From Fistularia commersonii (lineage: Eukaryota > Chordata > Actinopteri > Syngnathiformes > Fistulariidae), in the NCBI GenBank assembly GCA_037954325.1, contig JBBMNZ010000021.1, positions 11,640,616 to 11,704,615 of the forward strand: a stretch of 64,000 bases of DNA. The letters are read 5' to 3'. Positions within the stretch are counted from its first letter, which is position 1. Every line of letters starts with the position of its first letter. Shown piece by piece: positions 34,202 through 46,074 of this stretch. A program made the translations under genes and the position numbers. The notes beneath the pieces are model-generated. The model worked only from the letters and a program-made list of their open reading frames with translations. It was not told where the DNA came from and made no database searches.

Positions 34202-34900
34202 TCGAGCTGCCACACGCATGTTAACACTCACCTGCTACAACCAACTACTTATTTGTATGAGAATCGAAAAATGCTTACATTTTTTTTTTTACCATCACCT
34301 CCATGTGGACTATCTCAACTCATCTTATTGTAGTGACGGGTTTATCCAAACACTCGTGCCTTTGTGGTTTGTGATAAACTTGAAGTCACTGCGTGCCCAG
34401 CGCTGACAGCATTTTTTCTTTTTTTTTTTTTTTTTTAGCCGAAGGGGTCACATTTCATGTTTAAATCTTGACTTTTTTTTTCACGAGTTTGCTGAAGGGT
34501 TCAGTATTCGTTAAAAGCTGAAGGGCCCAAATGCTTTCCTTCTCATGTCTCTATTCACAGATGCCAAGTTGTAAGAGTGGGTCATCTCTGGTTGTTGTGT
34601 GTTTCTGCAGTTGCTTATTCTTTCCCACTGTTTTTCTCTTTTTGCACTTACTTTTCTACGTGCCCCTGATTGACATTTGTAAATGATCGATTCTGAAGCT
34701 CTGGCCCTCACACCCCCCAAAAAATGTCTTTTTTTTTTTTTTTGTACTATCTGTACCTCAATGATATGTTGTTAGTTTTGGTAATGTTTTGACCCTGAGA
34801 TTAGTGAGGACATGAGATTAGGTTGTGTGTGTGAAAAGACATGGGAATGGGCAATGAAATGGAAAGCTTTCAAAAATGAATAAAAGTTTTGAGAAATAGT
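34202..34900 (+). other. rpn1 3' UTR with poly(A) signal
   Basis: About 0.7 kb with several poly(T) runs; AATAAA at 34879-34884 is the likely signal. It marks the end of the rpn1 transcript. Confidence 0.7.
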
Positions 34901-37694
34901 GCCATGTACTTGTATTTTATTTTTTTTGTCCTGCATTATTGCAAATACAACAATTTATAGGAGGCTGGAAATCCACCGCGCAGCAGTAACCTTCCTTTAT
35001 CAAATGAGGGCGCACTTGTGTCGAGAAACTACTTCGAGTCTGGGTTTCTGTCTTGTTCAAAACGGTAATGCTCTGATTTTGACAGACAAAAGTAACAAAA
35101 TAATCTGCACGACCAAAATAAAAACCAAATTCTAAATAAGTAACGTTTGTTTTAGCGAACGTTCCTTTTTAAAGCTTTAGAGGGAATTTCCAGCGCATTG
35201 TTGTTCTCCCTGTTTCAGAGTATCTCCACCTATCAACCACCCTCCCAGTCAACGGAGCAGCCAACCTGTCGGGGCCCAGGACAAACACGCGGGTCAGTCT
35301 GAGGTTATTGCTTTCCCTCTGAGGTCATCAGGGGTCCTTGCAGGTCATTTCCTGCTCCGTAACAACAGGCCCCCTTCCACTCACAATGATAATGTTAACA
35401 TATTGTATGTGCCATACAATGATCATTCTGAAAGTACACAGCGGGGGAAAGTACAGACAATGTCTGTTAGCACTGATGCTTGGTGCTGGTGAAAGACCAC
35501 ACAATGGCATTTTTGTTTGTGTGTTTGTGCTTGAGAGAAAATGTTGCAGCAGTGAGAGTTTGGAGAGTCTTATTCTCACAGGGCCACAGACGAAATTGCT
35601 GTCGCTTGCACACATCCATTTCGACACCCGAGCCTGTCGAACAAACCACTGAGCTCACGTCTGTCTGCCACTCCGCTCTGATGCTATCGCGCTGTTAGTC
35701 TGCAAGCCGGACTGACACGACAGAACTGCCTATGAATTTAACATTTGTGCAATGATTCACACCCTATGGGGGATTTTTTGGTACTGATTATAGCATCAAC
35801 GTAAAATGGACACTTATACTGAGAAAAGAAATTTGACAAACGTCAAAAAGCTATTTTAATCAAAGTGAGATTTTCCATTCGTTGATGAAAATGCCAGGGT
35901 GGCAAAAAGTCAAAATGTCTTCTTTTTCCACCAGATGAAACCTAGTGCTCAAAACAACACTGTGTTGTTTGACTTGGGGGATTTCTATTTGAAAAGGAGC
36001 TTATTTTGGATTTGGATAGACATGCACCCACCTCTTATACATGTTTTTCCACAAATGTTCAATATAAACATACATGTGATACATGGAGTTAACAGATACA
36101 GATTGCAGCCCGCTGAACCCTAAACATATGCACTACGATTGTAAACTGAAAGAAAAAGAGTTATGCCAATAAGTGTTTTCCAAGCAACACAGATTTTATG
36201 ATTTGCATCTTTACCACAAGGAATGTGAAATGAATCAATTACTGATTGATAGAAGTGTGGACTCAAGCCTCAACATGTTTAACAAAATTGCAATAATCCT
36301 TTGGGAGTCACAGTCATTTTCGCAAACAGGGCCTCATTGTCATGTATAATTGGACATTCAATTGGCTGAGCATCTTCATGACTTGTTCAGCCTTTTCCTC
36401 ATTATAAAAGAAAATTGAGTAGATAAAAGATGTAGAGTGGCCAAATCCACAATCTGGGTGTTAAGCAATGCCAAAGGGGTCTGTACCTTATTGGATCAAA
36501 TCAGTAAGGTGGCTCTTAAATTTTCATCCAAAGATGTCTTAGGGGCTGCATAAAAGCTCCATTCTTCTGGATGTTTTAATGTGAATTACTTTGGTATTTA
36601 GGATTGCCTTATAATAATTGCATGCAACTAATTTGGATCTTAATATGTTGAGCTTTGCTGAAAGTTTAAGGTCAATCCAGCCCGAGCACTTTTTTGCAAC
36701 CTGATACTGGAGGTCATTAAAAGTGAGTGAGACCAGGTCAGGAGGGAAGGTGCGACTTTATTAAAGCCTTAAGATCCTGACACTGCATCAAGACTGTAAA
36801 TACGGAAGGTCTCCTATTCTCTCCGCTTTAGAAAAAAAATATCCTGGGACAGATGAAGCCTCGATGAGCCTGTGCCAAAATATACAGAAAGGAAAAGGAA
36901 GGCCCAAATCATATGTCACATAAATATCGTTGCGGCACATGGGCACGTCTTCTGTCGATCGGTTAATTTGATTGAGCGGTATTTTTAAGGATGTGATGCT
37001 TTCAGAAACAATGTCACAATTTTGAAGTTTGCAGGCCTGAGCTCCCAACTGTAGTCATTTTCTCCTGTCCAGCGACTTACAGTTAGTACGATATTTCTTT
37101 ATAATACACACTGGATCAAAAGTTAATGCCTAAAGAATGCAAAAGAAATGGTGATTGTATCTTCAAAATACACAAATACTTAAAATAATTTAAATTAAAT
37201 TTATAAAAAGTATATGAGTACTTAAAAACAATAATTATGGAGGATAAGTGTATACATCATTTATTCCTTTTCTGACTATTAACAGGTTAAAGCTTATTAA
37301 CATTTAAGAGTTGCTTTTCGTGATTTCATGAAACTTAAAATTATAAAAAAAAAAGTTCACCCTTGTCTCAACTCCTCTTTATAATCCCCATCTCCATTTT
37401 GGTGTGAATTGCAGGCTTCTAGAAATACTTAGACTAATGAGACTGAATAGATGTCTGTCTTAGGATCCACTAACTTTGTTACGATCAGTTTACTGGAGTA
37501 ACATTAAGGTCATGAAGACACTTTTCTCTAAAACAACTTCATTCTGTGTTGTGATTTGGGCCATGAACCATCTCTCTAATGTCTCTCAATCGCATTCGTA
37601 CAGATGACATGTTATATTCAAAAACACTGAGAATGCTGTGCGACAATTTATATATTTTTTCCTTCCCATTTATTGAAAATGCAACAAAATAAAA

Positions 37695-37695
<1 letters not shown>

Positions 37696-37784
<89 letters not shown>
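37696..37784. repeat. (TATC)n tetranucleotide microsatellite
   Basis: About 22 perfect tandem CTAT/TATC units. On the minus strand the same array reads GATAGATAGATA, so every unit contains an AGATAG sequence matching the GATA factor consensus WGATAR. Confidence 0.97.
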
Positions 37785-38566
37785 TCTAGCAATCAAGTCA
37801 AACAAAAAAATCAATAAAATAAGTGAACAAATGAGTTAAATCAAATTAATTGCTAAATTTCACTGTTTTAATTTTACAATTTTTTATCTTAATGTACTTT
37901 ATTGACTATTGAAAAAAAATATAATCTTATAGTGCCACACTAATCTGTATCTCATAGCTGCTGTTTTTTAAGGAATCCCTGCCTTATATTACTTTGCCTA
38001 AAAATATATCTTTTAACAGTGATATAGATTCATCGTGTGTTCTACTGGTGTTTCTTTCAGTTTTTTTTTTTTTTTTTTTGATTTAAGGCCCTTCAGTTTT
38101 TTCAGTTCCAACCTTGTCCTCTGGCCCAGGATGTGATTACCAGTCGCAGAAGAACTGCGGTTTATCTGTTGGCATAAGCAGAGCAGAATTCTGTTTAAAC
38201 CGGAATTCATGCGCAGCGCTGTATCCTGATGTGGCAAAACGTGCATTTGTGCGCGTTTGAGGTAGAAGAGGGGATTTGTACAGGGTGCTGGTCTGGTTGG
38301 GCCATGTGGTTGAGTTTTCATGGCCCTCCCCCTGCATACATGAAGTAGATTATTATCTCCCTATCCTGAAGTGTAGTAATGATGCAGAGTGTGTTGTTTC
38401 CCTATCTGCCCCAAATAATGAATATGCAAAAATATAGAGCAAAACTATGTATCATTTGGAAAGGTAATGCTCAAGTCCTAGACCTCACGACGTGGTGGTG
38501 ATTGATTACATTGAGGGCTCACCTGCACCACTCTCCCTCTTAATCTTTCTCACTCTAAAATATACA

Positions 38567-38603
<37 letters not shown>

Positions 38604-38614
38604 CACATACACAC
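38567..38614. repeat. (CA)n-type microsatellite, imperfect
   Basis: CA units interrupted by AA and TA, extending to about 38614. Confidence 0.85.
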
Positions 38615-39806
38615 AGAGGCAGAAGTCACCAGTCAGGGAACAATATCCTGCTCAGAAGACCCTTCACAGCACACCCTCATAAATCACTGAGACAGAGCCA
38701 CCACCCTCACTGTCAGCATGTTATTGTGCGCGCACGTACACACACATACACGTGCACACGCTCAGGTGCACGTCCGTCGCGACATACATTCATGCAGTCC
38801 AGTCAATCCTTCTCGTCCCGCATAAAAGGATGTCAACAAATAGGAGAAATATGAGCTGAATTCAGACTCGCAATGTGCCCTCAAGTAAACCCCGGTCTAC
38901 ATTCATTCCCTCTGGCTCCGCATGAAACACGCATCCTCACAACGGCGGGCCTGTGTGCCGCTCGGCCCCTGCCGTCCGCACCGGCCATTCCTCATTGACA
39001 GAGTGCCGGGACGAGAGGATGAGAGGCTATGAAGGGCGAGCTGAGGGACGGATGAAAGCCTTACAGCTCAGGTAGCGGCGCTCTGCCTCCAGCGCAGGTG
39101 GCAGGTGTGATCCGCCCGGGTCCAGGCGCGTGAGGGTGAGGACGGGGAGGACAAAGAGGGCGTATGTGGCCCTTGTTGCAGCTGCAGGAGGCGGGGAGGA
39201 GCGGGGATGACAGATAAGACGGTTCAGACCGACGGAGGAAGAGAAAGACGGCGTGGGGAGTGCGGAGATGGAGATGGGACTTCAAACGGGGGGGATTGGG
39301 CCCTGGGTGCAGAGAGATGCATTCTTGTCTGGCAGTGAAGAGGTGGGGACAGAGAGCGGGGAAGATAGATGACAAAAAAAAGGCACACATCAAAGTGAAC
39401 TGGCATGTTCCTCCCAATGCGGATGTTTACATCACACACGTTTACTCCAAGCCTATATCAGTGTGCATATTGATGTCAACCTCCCTCTCTGTGTGGATTT
39501 GTATCGATGAGACAGTAATCCTCTTCCCTTGTAGCCCTTGTGTGCAACTGTCCACAGCTCCCACTAAGACCCACTGATCTCTGCCACATGGCGCTCCATC
39601 AAAGCACCGATGGTCATGCCTCTCAGGGCAAGTTTTGCCAAAAAAACATGCCCGCATGGCTCATATATGTCCCTCAGTGCAGAGGATAAGCGGCAGATGA
39701 AGGTCTGAGCATTGCTTTAGACTTTGTATCATCTCGGATCACATGAAGGCGAGAGAAACAGAGCTTCCCCTCTGTTAAGTACTCTTGTCTGAGCCTGTGC
39801 ACAGCA

Positions 39807-39830
39807 ACACACACACACACACACACACAC
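39807..39830. repeat. (CA)n microsatellite
   Basis: About 12 CA units. Confidence 0.9.
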
Positions 39831-40539
39831 GTTTCCTACATTCTCTATCAGACCTGATTAGAGTGACAGGGGCACTTCCCATTGGCTGTGAGAGTGGCCC
39901 TCTCCTTCCCAGGGCAGCCAATTTCCCCTACTTCAGAGCTGATAGGAAACTTTGATTGTCCACCAAGCTCAGGAGAGACAAAGACATTTTTCCTCTTGCA
40001 ATCCACATATCGCTCCATCACATCTCTTCTTACAATCTCCCTTCCCCACTTGCTCTCTCCTGCTCTCCCGCACCACCTCTCTTGATTCTTCATCCCTTAT
40101 TTCCATGGACACATACGAACTTTCGGTCGCGGGCCGCAGATTGCCAGTCCATTAATCCAGCGCTGACTGCTTTGATGAGCAGGAAGTTTCATTTCATGTG
40201 GTGACATCTGCGTCCTGTGACACAATCCCACCCGGTGTATATGCTCTACTGACTTCACTCGCCACTCTGACACCGGGCCAACGATTCAATCCTGCGAGCG
40301 CATTTTTCTACGGTCTTGTCCGAGGGTACAAACTAAACACATTGTGGTGCGGTCAGCCCGAGCGAGGCGCTTAAACATGTGGCGAGCCAACAGGAAACAT
40401 CTTCGTCTCTCCTCCCCAACCCCCCCCCCTCCTCTGCCTGATGCTGGCTCTCCATGAGAACACACTTCCTGTCAGACCTCCTTTAACTTCCTGTCCAGCC
40501 ACCGGGAATCCCAGCTGGAACATTCCAGCTGTGGAGCAA

Positions 40540-40565
40540 TGCTCCCTCCCTCCCTCCCTCCCTCT
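40540..40565. repeat. (TCCC)n tetranucleotide repeat
   Basis: Short run of CTCC units, about six copies. Confidence 0.8.
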
Positions 40566-41149
40566 CTCACGCTGACACTCCGATTATCAAAATTTGCTTA
40601 GCCCTTTTGGACACAATCATGCCTAGGGTATATCTTCTAAATAGCATGTGCACATAGGAGGTGTGTGTGTGTGTGGAGGGGTGGGGGTCGTTTGCTGCTA
40701 TTGCGTCCTCTGCTCGCCAGGGGTCGCTACATAACAGCCCATTTCCAAATTTCCAGGCGTCGCAGCGCTTGTCTGCCACGGTGTGAAACTCTCGCCTAGA
40801 TGCTGCTGGGAGGTGGGAGGTATGGGGGGGGGGACACATGGGCTCCTCTATCTGCTCTTATTTATATTTGTAGTTTTAGCGCACGGAGCTATTAGTCTAA
40901 TGGCATTAAATGAAATGGCACATGCATTTGTATGAATGTGTCTTCACGTAGGAGGGGGGGGGGGATTGCAGGGAGGGGGGTGAGCAGGTTTGGTGACTTT
41001 GTGTATGACCTTTTCAGAAAGGGAGCTAATCCCGAGCTATAATAGACTCCAGGACCGATATGGAAAACTGCTGCACCGTTATCTCGGTTGTCTAGGAGAC
41101 CATCAGAGCACCGGGGCTGGCGAAGATGCCACGGTATTAAAAGGGAGTG

Positions 41150-41182
41150 TGTGCATGTGTGTGTGTGTGTGTGTGTGTGTGC
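41150..41182. repeat. (GT)n microsatellite
   Basis: About 15 GT units following ATGTGTGC. Confidence 0.9.
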
Positions 41183-42000
41183 ATTGAGAAAATGTTTTTT
41201 TTTTTCTCCCTTATGTGTCATAAGTGTCACTCATACATACTATATTATATCGCATGCTCCACTGTGGATCAACCTTTTTTTTTTTTGTCCAGCAGCATTT
41301 TATGAAAAATATAAGTCTAATAAAAAAAAAATCTTGCAAAAGATGGGCGCGGATGCAATGCTTGGTATAACTGTCAGCAATGGGAAGACATAAAATTAAA
41401 CTAAACGTACAAGATCTGAATTTTACGAGACAGATTTCTGTCTCCAGCGGTGCAGGGCCTGATTCCTGGCCCAGGCGATCTGCAGAAATGGCCCGCTGCC
41501 CGGAACAACGCGAAATCTGAGAAAATCAACGTTGCATGGGGAAATATGTCGATTAAAATATATATACTTTTTTTTTTTTCAAACAGCCAGACAAAGGTTC
41601 TATCAACTCGCTCTGTATTTGAGAAACGGGCTTAAAAATGCAATATGTAAAGCTTAATTAAGTGTGACTCGGAAAAAAAAAACTGAAAATACCCTGTTAT
41701 TCTATAAATACTCGAAATTGGCTTTTGCAGCGTTTCTCAAAAAAAAAAGGAGGGGGGTTAAATTTCATAAATGGCCGCATCCAATCTGAGATGGCTCTAA
41801 TCAAAGAGATAAGCATCATATCACAGTGATGTATGTTTAATATAGCTTGTATTGATATGTTAAGTGTGTGTACCGATGGTCTGGCCAATAAACTCCCTCT
41901 ATAATGCCAAATAGAGACCCATATTGGCTGCGATGCCACAGCGCGTAAAACGTGTAAATATCTGCTTCTATCAACCTGCAGGATCTGCCCCCCCCCCCCC

Positions 42001-42002
<2 letters not shown>

Positions 42003-42040
<38 letters not shown>

Positions 42041-42050
42041 TGCACGCACG
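42003..42050. repeat. Poly(C) plus (CA)n microsatellite
   Basis: A C-run immediately before 42001 followed by about 16 CA units and degenerate CG/CA units. Confidence 0.9.
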
Positions 42051-42564
42051 CACACAAATGATGCATTAGATGCATTGAATGTATTTGTTGTGCAAGTTTG
42101 AAAAGGCGGCGATAATCTGGGAGGGAGAGATAAGGAACACCAATTTATTCAGCAGCACTTTGGACCCCGCTCCCAGCCTCGGTCGGCGCTGACACCCCCA
42201 GCAGTTTGCTGATAACGATTAGGCCATTTATTATCTTCACAGAGAACAAAGATTGCGTGGTGCCGATGAAATATTACCCCTGGTAATAATCAGAAGAAGA
42301 AGGGCCCTGGCATCTAATGCACTGTGCATATAATATCATCCCAGATGAAAACAGTGCACACGCACGGGTAGCCTCCTGCGAAACATGCAGAAAATTGATA
42401 ACCAAAGAAAACCAAGGGGCCTGTTATTTTATTTATTATTATTACTATTGGTTGTTTTGGGTTGTAGTGGAAATAATACTATTAAAAGTAGCAGTAGTAG
42501 TCGCGGTATTAGTGGAAGTAACACTATTATTACACACAAACAAATCTCTCACCTGGTGCGAGAT

Positions 42565-42715
42565 GTGTGTGTGTGTGTGTGTGTGCGTGTGTGTGTGTGT
42601 GTGCGTGTGTGTGTGTGTGTGTTGGACACACATATACATTCACTGTAGCTTATAATCAACTTTTTCCACAAACACAACATATTCTATCACACTGCGGATT
42701 TGAAAATGACTGCGT

Positions 42716-42765
<50 letters not shown>
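42565..42765. repeat. Opposed (GT)n and (CA)n microsatellites
   Basis: GT-rich tract at 42565-42621 (with CG interruptions) and a CA tract at 42717-42765, separated by about 95 bp. They are reverse complements, so single strands could fold back on each other. Confidence 0.9.
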
Positions 42766-42767
<2 letters not shown>

Positions 42768-43849
42768 GGTAGTGTATTGAACATGGGGCGCATGTCAAAC
42801 GGTATTTCGTTTGGTTTTTGTTTTCTTTTTTTTCCTCTCTTCTTATGGAAAACTCGCGAGAACTCCAAAACGTTATTTTAAAGAAAACTCTAGGGAGCAC
42901 GAGCCCCGGGTAGCAGAGGTCCTCGCGCCCCTTGCACCTGCCTGGGCCCGGGTAGCGCGCACGAGCGCGGGTCGCGTGCAGGAGATTTCAGGGGCTTTGC
43001 ATGTTTTAAATATATAAAAAAAAAAGAAGAAGAGAAAGAATGAAAGAAAAGAAAGAAAAGTAGTTGTCGCTGCGGGGATATAAGGCACAAAAGAGAGGGA
43101 GGGAACCGTCTTCCTCCGCTTTAATACGTTGACAAAAAAAAAAAAACGTCAGGAGGAAGAGTGGGGGGGGCATTTTGCAAAACCTCACTCACTTTATGCA
43201 AATAAATTTGTTTTTCTACAGGTTCAATTAATAAAAATCAAGAATAAAAATTTATTCTGTTTAAGGGATTTAAAAAAGAAAAAAAAGTTCAAAGTTATTT
43301 CTTCCCGTTTTTTTTTTTTTTACTCCCTCCGCCCCCGCCCCCTCCCACCTTGAAAACGCACACAGCACGATGGGTATCTTCTTGCCAGAGGAGTTGCTGT
43401 GCGTGTACTTTCAGGGTCGTGCACGCAAAGCAATCCCGGTGATAACGATTGGAAAATTAAATGTGGATTTGCAGCAGAGCTGCGTGATTCTGAGGGGGCG
43501 AAAAAAAAAAAACGGGGGTTGGAAGTTGGGGTGGTGGTGGTGGTGTGGGGGTGTCTCTCCGATCACCTCCGTGGGACGTGTCCTGCTGCCAGATCGTGTG
43601 TGTTTGCTTCGGACCCGGAAGGAGGGCTGCTGGCTGACGTGCCGTTACGTGGCCTCACAACTTTCCGTCCACGCGGAGGCGCGCCGTGGAAACAAGCGCG
43701 CTGCCGCGGCTCCGTTCCGGACGCACCGTCGCCAGACTACAACGCGCGGTCCCCCCCCCCCTCACATACACACACCACCCCATCCTCAGTGTCGGTTTTG
43801 TCTTTTTTTTAAAAAAAAAAAAAAAAAAAGGAAACGCCACCCATCAGAA

Positions 43850-43985
43850 AAGCTCCGTTCGATAATTATTATTCTATTTAAAATTATTTTTATTTTGCCG
43901 TTTCCTCGGAGGGAGGGGAATCGGATGGAGGCTCGACGTCTGGTTGGTCTCCGAAAGCGCAGCAGCTCCGCTCCCATCCGGACAG
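43850..43985 (+). promoter_or_regulatory. Candidate distal non-coding first exon of gata2
   Basis: GC-rich segment ending in a strong donor, GGACAG|GTAAGAG, at 43985/43986, 4.5 kb upstream of the gata2 ATG on the same strand. Mammalian GATA2 has a distal first exon (IS) about 5 kb upstream of the proximal one (IG). Splicing to the 5' UTR acceptor at 48279 would be expected. No direct transcript evidence. Confidence 0.35.
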
Positions 43986-46031
43986 GTAAGAGAGCCGCTC
44001 CGCTGAATATACATTTCTTTTTACATTATTTATATTTTTAACGTTTTGCAAAAAAAAAAAGAAAAAGACCAATCGAGTGTATTATTTATGCGGGTAGTTG
44101 TAGAGCAGCGTGTTTCCATCGTGCACGCCGAGTTTTGCAGAGGATCAATATCAGCTTCACGTTTGTTAGTAAACCGCAGCCTGCATTTAAATTCAGAGTC
44201 GGGACTTTCACGGCGATTTGGATACGAAGAGTCGAAACCTTCAGCCAACGAAAAGTGGCTTAAAACAAGAAGAATAGCTAATCCCATCCGTTAAGATTAA
44301 GAATTAGGCTCTGCCACTTTCGCCAGATGCTGTCCCCCCTCTTATCCGTTTTAGATTCAATATTTTTCTCAAGATTCGATTAAGACACAAATAATAATAA
44401 TAATAATAATTCTAAAAGGAAAAAAAAATCACATTACTAAGCAGTAAATGACGCGTGTTTTTATTCACTTGCACACTCGGGAATATATGTGACATCCCCG
44501 GAATTAAAAGACCCGTATATGTATATATTATTTATTTATAATGTGTTTTAAGAGTGGGGCGGGGTGCCTCCGACCCACGCGGAGGAGAAATGGATTATTG
44601 GGGTATCATCGGCGTGATATTGGTGACGACACAGGGGTTCGGCTGTCACGTTTAAGAAAAAAAAAAACACGCACAATGACCGGGGCGATGCGTTTTCATC
44701 GGCGGAGAGAGCAATGCCATCGGTACAATGGCGGAGCAGACACGGAGGGTGGGGTGGAGGGGGTCTGGGTCTGGGTCACCCCCCATCCACCCTCCTACCC
44801 AACCCGCCCCTCTCTTACCTGCTCTCCTGTCTGCATCTTTTGGATCGTGTGTGTGTCCGTGTATGTGTGTGTGTGTGTGCGGGAGAGGAGTGTGAGTGCG
44901 AGCGGATTCTTTAAATCACGCAGGACATCCGGGGAGTGGAGCAGCGTGATTGCTGGGGATTTTTAAAGTGCCCGGGAACTGAATTAAATATTCAGGATTT
45001 ATAGAAACTGAGTTTCCATTTGTAGTACATATGTTATAACACACCAGTATATAAGAGCTGTACTTTCTAAGAGATTTGTGGACATTTTTGAGCGGTTTCA
45101 CAAAAAGGATGAACACCAACATCTCCACATTTTCCAAAAGATTTAAAAAAAATGTCACGTCACATACCAGGCCTGTGTTTTCATTTTAACACCTGATCAG
45201 CTGGACATCAGCCCACTGAAAAAAATGTTGTGATGTCACAAATCCGCCTGTTAAAATCTAAATAATAACGATGAAAAAAAATAATAATCATAAATTTTCC
45301 AGAATATCCAGCCTCTAAAGCACCCGGGTGGTGTTACGAACCGCGCCGAACCTTTCAAGTGCAGGATCAGCAAGGGATCTCCGTGACATGAGATATGTTG
45401 CGTCCTGTCTCGAAATGTTATTATTCTGTGCACAAACTGCCCCAAATGGGAAGTGAGTGCGGCTGTCGCGGCGTCGTCCAGGCCCCCACCGGCCACCAGC
45501 CACCGCTCCCAGCAGATATATGGCCGTGCGTCTGGGTGCCGGTGGCTGCAAAGCCCCTTGGAGCCCGGGTTCGATCTAATTAGCTGCGAGTAAAGGGGAC
45601 AATAATGCTTCAGCTGGTTTGTGTCATTCTCTTCTCCCTGGCTCTGCTTATCTTCACAAGACCCACATGGCTCTTCGTGCACACAAAGACTCAAACACAC
45701 ACACACACGCAATGAGACGCATTCGCGCGGTCACACACCTTCACTCTGGATAATGATGGATGACCGTGCCCAATGGGAACAAACAGGTAGATAAAGCCAA
45801 TCCCATTTAATAACAGCATGGATCGGAATGATAATCTTGTTGTTCATTAGCCGCTGTGGCTGCACAGCGATACAGTTGTTACACACAGTTCTCACCCACT
45901 GCAGGAGGTAGGGGTGGGGGGTGGGGGGGGGTGGCTTGGTTCTCCAGACTGGGAGAGCATCTCTCTGCACCAAACAATGCTGCTGTGTCCTTGAGAAAGA
46001 CCGAGGAAAAGCGAAATACCCCCCCACCCCC

Positions 46032-46032
<1 letters not shown>

Positions 46033-46072
<40 letters not shown>
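46033..46072. repeat. (CA)n microsatellite
   Basis: About 20 CA units after a C-rich run. Confidence 0.9.

Positions 46073-46074
<2 letters not shown>

Noticed and set aside
37696..37784. Possible CRISPR-like array
   Set aside because: It is a pure 4-bp tandem repeat without spacers in a vertebrate genome: a microsatellite.
43370..44041. 223-residue plus-strand open frame upstream of gata2
   Set aside because: Made of homopolymer and GC-skewed sequence (Lys, Arg, Trp and Pro runs), no recognisable domain, and it reads through a strong splice donor at 43985.
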